NCBI RefSeq assembly: GCF_001729785.1
Contig: NZ_CP017183.1
Span: forward strand, 2,046,001-2,110,000
From: Enterobacter hormaechei subsp. xiangfangensis
GTDB lineage: Bacteria; Pseudomonadota; Gammaproteobacteria; Enterobacterales; Enterobacteriaceae
DNA: 64,000 nucleotides
Reading direction: 5' to 3'
Part shown: positions 17,500 to 30,036 of the stretch, piece by piece
How the letters are laid out: each line of letters begins with the position of its first letter
Numbering within the stretch: position 1 is the first letter of the stretch
The notes under the pieces: generated by a model
The model's database searches: none
Told to the model about the DNA's origin: nothing
What the model saw: only the letters and a program-made list of their open reading frames with translations
Made by a program: the position numbers and the translations under genes

Positions 17500-17871
17500 T
17501 TAATGTCTGGATTTAGCTGTGCTGACAATCAGTGGATTCGTGGTAAACCCATGCGGGCATTTCCGCGTGTTGCAATGCACCGCGTATGTGCATATCTCTT
17601 CTTGCTGGTTTCGGTTGTATGGGCATGCCATCTTGTTTTTAATTTCACTCCACAACATCTCGTTATAAGGTGATATGTTATATATCGATATAGGCTTGAA
17701 CACACCATTAATGAAGACGCCATTTTTTGTCGGATATATTCTGTCACCGGGGTACAAATAGACATCGCTTTCATACCAAATAATGAGTTTCAAGAACTTG
17801 AGTCCCAAGATGCTTGAATAAACGATTCCCGTATTAGGACAAATTACCGAGCTAATGACTCTCCATGACAT
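17500..17871 (-). CDS. Hypothetical protein in rstA-rstB islet
   Basis: 123 residues starting MSWRVISSVICPNTGIVYSS. I do not recognise the family. The N-terminal 60 residues alternate hydrophobic strands (LGLKFLKLIIWYESDVYLY). The C-terminal half holds five cysteines in the segment MACPYNRNQQEEICTYAVHC and the NTRKCPHG that follows, which could bind metal. The start was chosen because AAAGAGG lies eight bases before this ATG; the longer form from 17919 has no ribosome site. The gene is AT-rich compared with rstA and rstB and is followed by a terminator, which suggests a transferred single-gene unit. Confidence 0.6.
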   Translation of the reverse strand: MSWRVISSVICPNTGIVYSSILGLKFLKLIIWYESDVYLYPGDRIYPTKNGVFINGVFKPISIYNISPYNEMLWSEIKNKMACPYNRNQQEEICTYAVHCNTRKCPHGFTTNPLIVSTAKSRH

Positions 17872-18311
17872 TGCTATACCTCTTTCATTAAATAATTGAG
17901 AGAGTATAAGGTTTAGCATGAGAATTAGATATCTGCAAACACGTAAGCCATTGAAAAAGATCGATATTATTTATATGCTTTCCACTATCCCCTTTGTTTT
18001 CAAAAGGATAAGATAATGATTAAAGCAATTGTAAAGATTATTTTTAGCCCAATGTGCTTTTAAGTGACGGATTTTTGATCGATGATGGCGCCTGCACTGC
18101 TGAATATATATTGTACTACAGCACTGAAATACATTAGGAATACTTTTGTTTAGGCGAAAAATGCCCAACGAAATAGCATACAAGGAAGGAATGTGAACAA
18201 GGGATATTTTATAACTGACGATGCATATAATCGATAACTTTCGACGGGTACTGATAATAATTCCGATGCATCGTGAGTTATTTTTCGAATATTCCTGTTT
18301 TGTTCCTTTTT
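17872..18311. other. AT-rich non-coding gap downstream of rstA
   Basis: 440 bases, strongly AT-rich, between the rstA stop and the islet gene start. It presumably carries the islet gene promoter. A 15-codon reading frame at 18016-18063 (+) with an AAGGAT ribosome-like site is noted but not supported as a gene. Nothing else is recognised. Confidence 0.55.
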
Positions 18312-19031
18312 TCAGGTTTCCCAGGCGTGCGGTGCAAACAGATAGCCCTTATTGCGTACGGTTTTAATGCGGTAAGGTTCCGTGGCGTTATCCAGCAGTT
18401 TTTTACGCAGACGCGAAATCGCCACATCAACGCTACGATCCATTCCGTCGTAACTTACGCCGCGCAGATTTTTCAGTAATGCATCCCGGTCCATAATTTG
18501 ACCGGCATGGGTTGCCAGCTCCCACAGCAGGTCAAAATCTGCGGTTGAGAGCGCAATCAGCTCCCCGGAAAGCATAACCTGTCGGTTGACCGGGTCGATA
18601 GAAAGCGTGCCGAAGCGCATCGCTTTGTGCGGCGTTAAAGAGGGGGCAGACGCTTCACGCTCCGCGCCGCTGGCACGCTGACGCAGATGGAGGCGCAAAC
18701 GGGCAAGCAGGACTGCCGGCGGCGTGGTTTTCAGGATGTAGTCATTCGCGCCCATCTCAAGCGACAGAATATGATTCATATCGCTGTCGAGAGAGGTCAG
18801 CAGCACGATCGGACCGTCCCACTTCGTGCGCAGATCCCGGCATAGCGTCATACCATCTTTTCCGGGCAGCATGATGTCCAGCAACACCAGGTCCGGATTT
18901 TCGCGGGTCACGACGTCTTCAGCGCGATCGCCACGAGGCTCGACAACCACTTCCATATCATGTTTACCCAGATAAGCGGCGATCAGTTGCCCCACCTCGG
19001 GTTCATCTTCAACATAAACAATCTTATTCAT
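18312..19031 (-). CDS. rstA: RstA, OmpR-family response regulator
   Basis: A 239-residue DNA-binding partner of RstB. The receiver domain has the acidic pair in VEDEPEVG and the phosphoacceptor Asp at residue 52 (LVLLDIMLPGKDG). The conserved Lys is in YILKTTPPA. A winged-helix output domain follows, ending VRNKGYLFAPHAWET. Start MNKIVYVEDE corresponds to E. coli MNTIVFVEDD. Its stop is followed by more than 400 bases of AT-rich DNA instead of rstB. It is divergent from ydgC. Confidence 0.95.
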   Translation of the reverse strand: MNKIVYVEDEPEVGQLIAAYLGKHDMEVVVEPRGDRAEDVVTRENPDLVLLDIMLPGKDGMTLCRDLRTKWDGPIVLLTSLDSDMNHILSLEMGANDYILKTTPPAVLLARLRLHLRQRASGAEREASAPSLTPHKAMRFGTLSIDPVNRQVMLSGELIALSTADFDLLWELATHAGQIMDRDALLKNLRGVSYDGMDRSVDVAISRLRKKLLDNATEPYRIKTVRNKGYLFAPHAWET

Positions 19032-19158
19032 ACAACGTCTGTCATCGCAAAAAACGTCAACATACACCGCGCAATCTTAACCTTCCATTAATCTTTCAAA
19101 ATTAGCCGGACTTCCGTTATCCTGCACGGGAATGTTATTTGATTGTTAAGGGAAAAGA

Positions 19159-19494
19159 ATGGGGCTGGTGATAAAAGCCACGCTGGGTGCGCTGGTCGTG
19201 CTGCTGATTGGGGTGCTGGCTAAAACGAAGAACTACTACATTGCCGGGCTGATCCCGCTGTTTCCCACCTTTGCGTTAATCGCGCACTATATTGTGGCCT
19301 CTGAGCGGGGTATTGAGGCGCTGCGCGCCACCATTGTGTTCGGGATGTGGTCGATCATCCCGTATTTTATCTATCTGCTGTCGCTGTGGTACTTCACCGG
19401 TTTTCTGCGTCTGCCCCTGGCGCTGGGCGGGGCGGTGGTCTGTTGGAGCCTCAGCGCCTGGGTGCTTATCTTCTTCTGGAGCCGCTTTCACTAG
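19159..19494 (+). CDS. ydgC: YdgC, GlpM-like inner membrane protein
   Basis: 111 residues, nearly all hydrophobic, with four predicted membrane helices and very short loops (MGLVIKATLGALVVLLIGVL at the start). It matches the YdgC/GlpM family; GlpM was named for an effect on alginate production in Pseudomonas, and the function in enterobacteria is undefined. An AAGGGAAAAGA ribosome site precedes the ATG. The last four bases overlap the convergent folM stop. Confidence 0.92.
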   Translation: MGLVIKATLGALVVLLIGVLAKTKNYYIAGLIPLFPTFALIAHYIVASERGIEALRATIVFGMWSIIPYFIYLLSLWYFTGFLRLPLALGGAVVCWSLSAWVLIFFWSRFH

Positions 19495-20213
19495 CGCAGC
19501 GGGCGGCCACCGTCCACGGCAAACGTTCGGCCCGTGACGTAACAGCTGGTCAGCAGATAATCGATCAGGTCGATCACCTCTTTCTCACCGGGCGCAATTT
19601 TCATTAACGACTTGTTGAGCGCCTGCTGACGATACTCGGCATCATCGCCTTCGTTAAATAAAATCATCGCCGGAGCAATCGCGTTGACCTTTACCTCGGG
19701 CGCCAGCTTGCGTGCGAAAGAGCGGGTCATATTATCCAGGGCGGCTTTGCTGGCCGCATAGGCGATGTGTTTGTCGCTTCCTCGCTCTACCACGTAATCG
19801 GTGAAATGGATAATGTCGCCTGCGGCATGACCGTGTCCGCGCAGCAGATCCTGTAGGGCATGGTTGAGCAGATAAGGCGCATTAACGTGGATCTGCATCA
19901 TGCAGGCGAGCGTTTCGCTGAGCGAATGTCCTGCTTTTTCGGGAAGCCAGGTACTGGCGTTGTGAATAACCGCCCGCAGCCCGTGGGTGGTCGATTTCAC
20001 TTTGTCCGCGAAGGCGAGTATACCTTCATCCGTGGAGAAATCCGCCTGAATGCAGACTGCTCCGGCATTTCGTAGACCTTCAATGGAGGGATATTCCGTG
20101 CGGTAACTGACGATAACCGGATGGCGAAGGTTGAGAAAGTGATGGGCGAGGGCGAGGCCGATGCGACGGCCTGCGCCAGTGATCAATATTGGGCGTTGCT
20201 GCGTGTGTCCCAT
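19491..20213 (-). CDS. folM: FolM, dihydromonapterin reductase
   Basis: A 240-residue short-chain dehydrogenase/reductase that reduces dihydromonapterin with NADPH and has weak dihydrofolate reductase activity. The Rossmann motif is unusual (ITGAGRRIGLALA), with the double Arg typical of pteridine reductases. The catalytic YAASK motif lies in HIAYAASKAALDNMTRSF. Length and terminus (VDGGRPLR) equal the E. coli protein. It is downstream of ydgI in the same direction with 39 bases between, so co-transcription is plausible. Confidence 0.93.
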   Translation of the reverse strand: MGHTQQRPILITGAGRRIGLALAHHFLNLRHPVIVSYRTEYPSIEGLRNAGAVCIQADFSTDEGILAFADKVKSTTHGLRAVIHNASTWLPEKAGHSLSETLACMMQIHVNAPYLLNHALQDLLRGHGHAAGDIIHFTDYVVERGSDKHIAYAASKAALDNMTRSFARKLAPEVKVNAIAPAMILFNEGDDAEYRQQALNKSLMKIAPGEKEVIDLIDYLLTSCYVTGRTFAVDGGRPLR

Positions 20214-20252
20214 CGTAATCTCCTTTTCAGTTCAACAATGGGACAGGCGACG

Positions 20253-21635
20253 CTATCCCATTAACATCCACGTTGCCGGTACGGCAGCGACTAACAGCAA
20301 ACCTATCAACGCCATTTCGCGGCGCTTAAGGGCATTATCAAGCTGATGCGTACGGCGAGCGTAGATAAACACCAGCAGGCCCGGTGCGTAGAGCACCACG
20401 GACAGCAGCAGATGCATCGGTCCGGAAGCATACAACAACCATAGACCGTAAATACAGGCGCCGACACCTACCGCATAGTGTGCCGGGTGGGTCGCAATTT
20501 TTAACAGATATGCGCCCACTAAGAAATAGGGTACCAGAATCATCTCGGAGGCGATGGTCAGCAGCGTGTTATAGTCCGATCCTGTGAGCCAGATCAGCAC
20601 CAGACAGACCTGCACGCTGATGTTGGTGAGCCACAAAGAGGCCGATGGCGCACTGTTTTTGTTCTGACGGGCAAACAGGCGCGGGAACGCTTTATGCGTG
20701 GCGGCCAGGAACGGCACTTCCGCTGCCATAATAGTCCAGCTCAGATAGGCGCCGCAAACGGAGACAATCAGACCCGCCGCGATAATCACGTCTCCCCAGG
20801 GACCCAACATTTTCACCATCAGCCCGGCCATAGACGGGTTACGCATTTCCGCCAGTTCAGGGCGTGCCACCACGCCGAGCGACAACAGCGTCACCAGCAG
20901 ATAAACGCCCAGCGCCGCCAGTACGGCCAGCAGCGTGGCGCGTCCCACGTCGCGCTTGTTACGCGCGCGGGCAGAGACTACGACGGCACCTTCAACGCCG
21001 ATGAACACCCACAGGGTGATCAGCATGGTATTTTTCACCTGTTCCCAGACGGGAACGCCCAGCGCAATGCCGCTGAAATCGAGCGTAAAGACATCGAGAC
21101 GGAAGGCGAGGAAGGCCAGCACGACGAACAGGCCAAGCGGCACCAGCTTGGCCAGCGTTGCCACGAGGTTAATGCTGGCCGCGGTCTGGACGCCGCGCAA
21201 AATCAGCCAGTGAACAATCCACAGCAGTACCGAGGCGCCGACGATGGACTGCCAGGTATTACCGTCGCCAAACAGGCGCAGTTCGGGCGTATCGGTAAAG
21301 AAGCTGAGCGCTGAGAAGACGATAACCAGATAGGAGACGTTGGCGATCACCGCGCACAGCCAGTAACCCCAGGCGGAGCAGAAGCCGATCAGCTCGCCGA
21401 AACCTTCCCGGGCGTAAGTGAATATTCCGCCGTCCAGATCCGGTCGGATACGGGTCAGCAGCAGCATGGCGAATGCCAGCAGCAAAATCCCAACACCGGT
21501 AATGCCCCAGCCAATCAGTAATGCGGCCGGGCTGGCGACGGCCGCCATGTTCTGCGGCAAACTGAATACGCCCGCGCCCAGCATTGAGCTTAATACAAGT
21601 GCAGTTAACGCACTCAGGCCAAGTTTCTTTTCCAT
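20253..21635 (-). CDS. ydgI: YdgI, basic amino acid/polyamine antiporter family
   Basis: A 460-residue APC-superfamily transporter related to the ArcD arginine/ornithine antiporters. The N-terminus LSALTALVLSSMLGAGVFSL holds the small-residue motif of the first broken helix. Twelve or more hydrophobic segments follow. The substrate in enterobacteria is not established. Same length as the E. coli orthologue, and in the same relation to folM and ydgH. Confidence 0.92.
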   Translation of the reverse strand: MEKKLGLSALTALVLSSMLGAGVFSLPQNMAAVASPAALLIGWGITGVGILLLAFAMLLLTRIRPDLDGGIFTYAREGFGELIGFCSAWGYWLCAVIANVSYLVIVFSALSFFTDTPELRLFGDGNTWQSIVGASVLLWIVHWLILRGVQTAASINLVATLAKLVPLGLFVVLAFLAFRLDVFTLDFSGIALGVPVWEQVKNTMLITLWVFIGVEGAVVVSARARNKRDVGRATLLAVLAALGVYLLVTLLSLGVVARPELAEMRNPSMAGLMVKMLGPWGDVIIAAGLIVSVCGAYLSWTIMAAEVPFLAATHKAFPRLFARQNKNSAPSASLWLTNISVQVCLVLIWLTGSDYNTLLTIASEMILVPYFLVGAYLLKIATHPAHYAVGVGACIYGLWLLYASGPMHLLLSVVLYAPGLLVFIYARRTHQLDNALKRREMALIGLLLVAAVPATWMLMG

Positions 21636-21783
21636 TGGCTTCCTGTTATGAAAAGTCCAAATCCAGAATAATTATTTCGCTAAGGCGCATAAAAATGGTG
21701 GATCACGCTAAGGCGCGGGATTTTACGGAGTGTGAAGGATGCATGCAATGACGTGTGGCAGAAATCAGAAAAAAAGTAACAAA

Positions 21784-21806
21784 AAAGGCGGCACTGCGCC
21801 GCCTTT
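21784..21806 (-). terminator. Terminator of ydgH
   Basis: Read on the minus strand, AAAGGCGGC-GCAGT-GCCGCCTTT followed by TTT. It lies 15 bases after the ydgH stop. Confidence 0.9.
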
Positions 21807-21820
21807 ATGAAACCGTTTTG

Positions 21821-22765
21821 TTACTTGTACAGATCGGCGCTGATGGTCAGGTTGTTACCACGTTCCTGCCACTGACGGGTGATGTGGTAATACTTCGCGC
21901 CTTTCTTCGCAGCACGCTTCGCCACCTGATAGGAGATTTCCGTCATGTTGCCATAGTTGCCCGTAAACTTGATGCTGTCGAACGGCACCATCTGCGCGGC
22001 AGTGGCTTTGTTCAGCTCTTCAATTTTCGTGCCGTCTGGTAACGTAACGGTATAACGACCGCCTTTGGTGGATTGGGTTTCAAAGAAACGACCCACTTCA
22101 GCGCTTGGTGCCGCAGACGTTGCTACGCCCGGAATTTCCACTTTCTTCGCTTCTTCACCGCCTTTCGCCAACGCGGCACGTCCCGCATCTGAATCCGCTG
22201 GAATGGCATCCGGGCTTTGCACTACGCGTTTTTTCGCATCTTGCTTATAGATGAAAGCGGTGATGCGCTGGTTTCCGCCCTGGTTGGCATCGACCTGACG
22301 CACGATATAGAACGCGTAAGCGCCTTTTTCTCTCGCGGCTTTGGTGATGGCATCGTTAACTTCAGGCTGGCTGCGGTAGAAGCCCTGAACGGTCACGGTG
22401 TCATACGGTTCCAGCTGAACAGCCTGATCTTTCGGCAGTTCAACAATGCCGTTAATCACGCGGTTTTTCTGTTCATCTGCTTTTGGGGCATTCTCTTTGT
22501 ACAGCGCAATCGTCACGCGCTGGTTGCCGCTGTTGCCTTGATCGGACTGGTCAACAACGTAAAACGAGGCAGCGCCGTTTTTATCGGCGGCTTTTGATGC
22601 GGCGGCGACGGCATCGCCAATAGAGTTATAGCGACCCACAATGACCGTATGGTCAAAAGGTTTTAACGCTGCCGCTTGCTCCGGCGTCAACTCTGTCGCG
22701 GCATTCGCAGACAGGGCGGTCGCGGAAAGAAGTGCGGACGCCAGGAGTGTGTTCTTAAGCTTCAT
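21821..22765 (-). CDS. ydgH: YdgH, periplasmic protein with three DUF1471 domains
   Basis: 314 residues with a cleavable signal peptide (MKLKNTLLASALLSATALSA, cut after SANA). Three tandem BhsA/McbA-type (DUF1471) repeats are visible, each with a hydrophobic strand pattern and a terminal aromatic: roughly 35-100, 110-175 and 245-314, ending RGNNLTISADLYK. Small single-domain relatives respond to stress and affect biofilm. The start at 22765 is preferred over the codon ten residues upstream because it begins the signal peptide. It is divergent from pntA over about 535 bases. Confidence 0.93.
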   Translation of the reverse strand: MKLKNTLLASALLSATALSANAATELTPEQAAALKPFDHTVIVGRYNSIGDAVAAASKAADKNGAASFYVVDQSDQGNSGNQRVTIALYKENAPKADEQKNRVINGIVELPKDQAVQLEPYDTVTVQGFYRSQPEVNDAITKAAREKGAYAFYIVRQVDANQGGNQRITAFIYKQDAKKRVVQSPDAIPADSDAGRAALAKGGEEAKKVEIPGVATSAAPSAEVGRFFETQSTKGGRYTVTLPDGTKIEELNKATAAQMVPFDSIKFTGNYGNMTEISYQVAKRAAKKGAKYYHITRQWQERGNNLTISADLYK

Positions 22766-24830
<2,065 letters not shown>

Positions 24831-24837
24831 GGGGTAG

Positions 24838-26229
<1,392 letters not shown>

Positions 26230-26247
26230 TTTCGCTTCATCCTGACA

Positions 26248-26269
26248 AACCGCCCCCTGGGGCGGTTTT
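26248..26269 (+). terminator. pntAB terminator
   Basis: AACCGCCCC-CT-GGGGCGGTT followed by TT, a 9-bp GC-rich stem 18 bases after the pntB stop. Confidence 0.9.
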
Positions 26270-26336
26270 CTTATTTCTGCGGCCAGCTTTTCTCCTCTGT
26301 CTATACTTTACCCTTTGTGTAATACGAGGAGGTGTA

Positions 26337-27449
26337 ATGCGATTTTTGTCCCGCTTCGACATCATCGAGCTGATGATGACGCCGTCTTTCTGGATCGGCG
26401 TCGCCACGGTGGTCTTTGTGACTCTGCTGGTGTACTGGCTGCTGACGCGCCTGATCGCCTTCGTTAAGAAAGGGATCACCACCTGGGGCGACAAGCACCC
26501 CAGCACCAACCGGATGCGCTTTATCCTGACGGATATGCTTAACCGCACCAGCCGCGTCCTGCTTTTTGTCGTGGCGCTGTTGTTCAGCCTGCGTTTCGTC
26601 GACTTACCGGATCATCTCTTTGGTACCGTGAGCCACGCCTGGTTCCTGGTCTTCGCTATCCAGGTGGCGCTGTGGATGGATCAGGGGGTGGTGTCGTGGC
26701 TTCGTCACGTCATGCTGGCGCCGGGAAGCCATAAAAACCCGGTGACGCTGGTGATCACGGGGCTTATCCTCCGTGCCATTGTCTGGTCAGTGATGCTGCT
26801 GTCTATTCTTGCTAACGCGGGCGTCAACATCACTGCTCTGGTTGCCAGCCTTGGGGTAGGGGGTATTGCTATCGCCCTCGCGGTGCAAACGATCCTGAGC
26901 GACGTTTTTGCATCGCTCTCCATCGGTTTTGATAAGCCGTTCGAAATCGGCGATTTTGTGGTGTTTAACGATGTCGCCGGGACGGTAGAGCACATTGGTC
27001 TGAAAACCACCCGTATCCGCAGCCTGAGCGGGGAGCAGATTGTCTGCGGGAACGCCATCCTGCTGCAACAGACGCTGCATAACTATAAGCGGATGCAAAC
27101 GCGGCGGATTGTTTTTACCTTCGGAGTCGCCAGCGACACGGCGCCGGAAAAACTGCGTTCAGTGGGTGAGATGGTCAAACAGATCATTACCGACGTCGGG
27201 GAAACGAAGTTTGACCGCGCCCATTTCCTGGGCTTCGATCGCGATCGCCTGACCTTCGAGGTGGTTCATATTGTTAATACGGCGGATTACAACAAGTACA
27301 TGGATATTCAGCAGGAGATCAATATTCGTATCCTGGAGGGGCTGAACCAGCAGGAGATCAAGCTGGCGCTACCGAGCATGGTTCTGCACGCGCCCTGGAT
27401 GAATGCCGGCGACGAGGCATCTGCGCAACGGTTGAGCGAAGCGCAATAA
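26337..27449 (+). CDS. MscS-family mechanosensitive channel
   Basis: 370 residues with four or five N-terminal hydrophobic segments and the MscS pore helix pattern of small residues (LVASLGVGGIAIALAVQTIL, near 175-195). The beta domain follows (DKPFEIGDFVVFNDVAGTVE and HIGLKTTRIRS), as in small-conductance channels that release solutes on hypo-osmotic shock. It holds the place of ynaI next to uspE in E. coli, but it is not YnaI-like in sequence, so I give no symbol. The ribosome site is GAGGAGG before ATG 26337. Confidence 0.88.
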   Translation: MRFLSRFDIIELMMTPSFWIGVATVVFVTLLVYWLLTRLIAFVKKGITTWGDKHPSTNRMRFILTDMLNRTSRVLLFVVALLFSLRFVDLPDHLFGTVSHAWFLVFAIQVALWMDQGVVSWLRHVMLAPGSHKNPVTLVITGLILRAIVWSVMLLSILANAGVNITALVASLGVGGIAIALAVQTILSDVFASLSIGFDKPFEIGDFVVFNDVAGTVEHIGLKTTRIRSLSGEQIVCGNAILLQQTLHNYKRMQTRRIVFTFGVASDTAPEKLRSVGEMVKQIITDVGETKFDRAHFLGFDRDRLTFEVVHIVNTADYNKYMDIQQEINIRILEGLNQQEIKLALPSMVLHAPWMNAGDEASAQRLSEAQ

Positions 27450-27451
27450 AA

Positions 27452-27477
27452 AAAGCCCGCCGTTACCGGCGGGCTTT
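27452..27477. terminator. Bidirectional terminator mscS-like/uspE
   Basis: AAAGCCCGCCG-TTAC-CGGCGGGCTTT, an 11-bp perfect stem between the convergent genes, with A and T tracts on its sides. Confidence 0.92.
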
Positions 27478-27487
27478 CATTTTGGGG

Positions 27488-28438
27488 TCAATCGTCTTCC
27501 TCATCGTCCAGCTCAACCGGCGTCTGATATTGATCCGGTTTGATGACCAGAAGGTCGCAGCGCAGATGGTCGATCACCTGCTCGGCGGTATTTCCCAGGA
27601 ACGCGGCAGAAATACCGGTCCGGCCGATGGTGCCCAGCACCACAATCCCGGCCTGCAAATGCTCCGCCAGATCCGGAATAACCTCTTCCGGTAACCCTTT
27701 TTCTACGTGGGTCATGTTCTCATCGATACTGAATTTCTGGCGCAGCGCTTTCATGGCCAGCAGATGCTGACCGCGAATCGCGTCGTTATACACGCTCGGG
27801 TCAAATTCAGGCAGCTCGATGGCGATATTGATTGGCGTAACCGGGTAGGCGCCCACCAGATGGACTTCAGTATGGTTAACCTGGTCTGCAAGCTGAAGCG
27901 TCTCCTTCACCAGTTTCTCGTTCAGCGAATTGTGATAATCCTCTTCGCTGGCCAGATTGACCGCCACGACGGCTTTCCCGCCCTCAGGCCACGGCTGATC
28001 TTTCACCATCCATACCGGACAAGGGCATTTGCGCAGCAGGTGCCAGTCTGTTGGAGTGAAAATCACGGATTCCAGTTTGTCATGCTGGTGCGCCATTTTC
28101 AGCAGCAGGTCATGCCCACCGGCCACCACTTCCTGAATAATGGCTTCGAAGGGGCGGTTGTGCCAGACTACTTTAATATCAATCGGTACGCCCGCTTCCA
28201 GGTAATACTTCGCCTGCTCGCGGATCCACGCGGTACGCTGGCTGATCACTCCCTGACGCATAGCGGTGCGCTCGTCAGGCGACAGAAGGGTGGTCATCTC
28301 GTATGAGAAGTCATAAATCGGCAAAAAGGCTTTAATTTTGCCACCAATCCGTTGATGTAAATACACAGCACGTCGTAATGCCGGCTGATCGTCCTGATTA
28401 GGATCGATAGCCACCAGCATGTTTTGATACTTTGCCAT
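27488..28438 (-). CDS. uspE: UspE, universal stress protein E
   Basis: A 316-residue protein of two tandem Usp domains, starting [20 protein letters not shown]. The second domain carries the ATP-loop pattern [21 protein letters not shown] near the C-terminus, and the chain ends with an acidic tail. It supports survival, motility and DNA-damage tolerance in E. coli. It follows fnr in the same direction (about 137-base gap), the conserved order. Confidence 0.95.
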   Translation of the reverse strand: MAKYQNMLVAIDPNQDDQPALRRAVYLHQRIGGKIKAFLPIYDFSYEMTTLLSPDERTAMRQGVISQRTAWIREQAKYYLEAGVPIDIKVVWHNRPFEAIIQEVVAGGHDLLLKMAHQHDKLESVIFTPTDWHLLRKCPCPVWMVKDQPWPEGGKAVVAVNLASEEDYHNSLNEKLVKETLQLADQVNHTEVHLVGAYPVTPINIAIELPEFDPSVYNDAIRGQHLLAMKALRQKFSIDENMTHVEKGLPEEVIPDLAEHLQAGIVVLGTIGRTGISAAFLGNTAEQVIDHLRCDLLVIKPDQYQTPVELDDEEDD

Positions 28439-28575
28439 ACAGGTCTCCTTACTACTGTCACCACAGTCTGTAAGTAAAAGAGTAACCTATATATCTTGAA
28501 TGAAACAGGGGGGAAGTTTTTGCCAGATCAATAATCATGAAAATTTATCGACCTGGCATAAGATATCCGGGAGAG

Positions 28576-29328
28576 TTATGCCACGTTACGTGAGTGACCC
28601 GCCAGAATGGCCAGCGCTTCACCGTTTTCGATGGTGATATACTTACCTTTAACCGCCAGCATTCCGCTCTTCTGGAAGCGACCCAGCAGACGGCTGATGG
28701 TTTCCACGGTCAGGCCCAGATAGTTACCAATATCACCGCGCGTCATGGTCAGACGGAATTCACGCGGGGAGAAGCCACGTTCCGCGAAACGGCGTGAGAG
28801 GTTATAGATAAAGGCGGCCAGACGCTCTTCGGCATTCTTCTTAGAAAGCAGCAGGATCATATCCTGATCGCCTTTGATCTCACCGCTCATCAGACGCATC
28901 ATCTGCTGACGCAGGTTCGGCATCTTACCGGACAGATCGTCCAGCGTCTCAAACGGAATTTCGCAGACCATAGAGGTTTCCAGCGCCTGAGCAAAGCTCG
29001 GGTGATGGCCACTGCCGATGGCGTCAAAGCCGACTAAATCGCCTGCCAGATGGAAGCCGGTGATCTGCTCGTCGCCCTGTTCGGTAATGGTGTAGCTTTT
29101 GATGGTGCCAGAACGGATAGCATAGAGCGACTTCAGTTCGTCTCCCGCCTTAAACAGCGTCTGCCCTTTCTGAATAGGCTTTTTGCGCTCGATGATATTG
29201 TCAAGCTGATCGAGTTCGTGCTCATTCAGAGTAAACGGGATACAGAGCTGGCTGATGCTGCAATCCTGGCAATGGATAGCACAACCGCCAGACTGAATGC
29301 GTCGTATAATTCGCTTTTCCGGGATCAT
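28576..29328 (-). CDS. fnr: FNR, oxygen-responsive global regulator
   Basis: A 250-residue CRP-family regulator that switches cells to anaerobic respiration. N-terminal cysteines in [16 protein letters not shown] plus Cys122 in TSMVCEIPF hold the oxygen-labile [4Fe-4S] cluster. The helix-turn-helix is [20 protein letters not shown] near 200-220 with the E-SR recognition pattern. I use ATG 29328 ([10 protein letters not shown]), as in E. coli; a TTG four codons upstream is in frame. An FNR box lies just upstream. Confidence 0.98.
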   Translation of the reverse strand: MIPEKRIIRRIQSGGCAIHCQDCSISQLCIPFTLNEHELDQLDNIIERKKPIQKGQTLFKAGDELKSLYAIRSGTIKSYTITEQGDEQITGFHLAGDLVGFDAIGSGHHPSFAQALETSMVCEIPFETLDDLSGKMPNLRQQMMRLMSGEIKGDQDMILLLSKKNAEERLAAFIYNLSRRFAERGFSPREFRLTMTRGDIGNYLGLTVETISRLLGRFQKSGMLAVKGKYITIENGEALAILAGHSRNVA

Positions 29329-29347
29329 AGGTTTGCTCAAGCCTTAA

Positions 29348-29361
29348 TTGATATTGGTCAA
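29348..29361. promoter_or_regulatory. FNR box in the fnr promoter
   Basis: TTGATATTGGTCAA fits TTGAT-N4-ATCAA with one mismatch and is centred about 26 bases upstream of the fnr start codon, consistent with known negative autoregulation of fnr. Confidence 0.85.
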
Positions 29362-29511
29362 TTTTAACATCTTTTTGGTAAGGACGTAAGTCTGGCAAAC
29401 CCCCAATAAAGACAAGAGACGGCAGCGTGTTGCCATCTCCTTGAAATTCCACAGAATGATTAAGGATTATGAACCTAACAGGAAGAAAATTAAGCACAAA
29501 AAGCCTGGGAA

Positions 29512-30027
29512 TTACAGCAGAAAATACCCTTCGTGACGCAGCAGCCACTCTTTGCGCTGTACGCCCCCGGCATAGCCGGTGAGGGTGCCGTTGCGCCCAA
29601 TCACGCGATGGCAAGGCACCACAATGCTGACGGGGTTAGAGCCATTTGCCGCACCGACCGCGCGCGCCGCGCCGGCACGACCAAGCTGTTCTGCCAGCTG
29701 ACCGTAGTGCATCACCTGCCCGCAGGGAATATTACGCAGCGCCTGCCACACCTCGCGCTGGAAAGGGGTGCCCGCCGTGGCGGTTGGCAGGGTATTAATA
29801 ATGCTGAGATCGCCCTCGAAGTAGGCCGTCAGTTTATCGCTCAGCCCGCCAGGATTACGGGCAGTAACACGCTCGTATCCCTCGGCGCGATAATGGATGT
29901 TGAGCAGCTCAACCATCCGGTCGCTGTGCTCTTCCCATTCAACCGCGCGCAGATTGAACGCTTCATCCGCGATAACCCACAGCGGCCCCAGCGGCGTCGC
30001 AATCTTATCTTCGAGTAATCTCAGCAT
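29512..30027 (-). CDS. ogt: Ogt, O6-alkylguanine-DNA alkyltransferase
   Basis: A 171-residue suicide repair enzyme that removes alkyl groups from O6-guanine and O4-thymine onto its own cysteine. The acceptor motif VVPCHRVIG is at about residues 137-145, and the helix-turn-helix with the Arg finger is in [17 protein letters not shown]. Its length equals E. coli Ogt. It is the constitutive counterpart of Ada. Its stop lies 183 bases from the fnr start; abgT ends 9 bases before its start codon. Confidence 0.96.
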   Translation of the reverse strand: MLRLLEDKIATPLGPLWVIADEAFNLRAVEWEEHSDRMVELLNIHYRAEGYERVTARNPGGLSDKLTAYFEGDLSIINTLPTATAGTPFQREVWQALRNIPCGQVMHYGQLAEQLGRAGAARAVGAANGSNPVSIVVPCHRVIGRNGTLTGYAGGVQRKEWLLRHEGYFLL

Positions 30028-30036
30028 CAGTACTCC

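Noticed and set aside
17971..18183. 70-codon minus-strand frame in the rstA-rstB gap
   Set aside because: No ribosome site, atypical composition and no conserved pattern.
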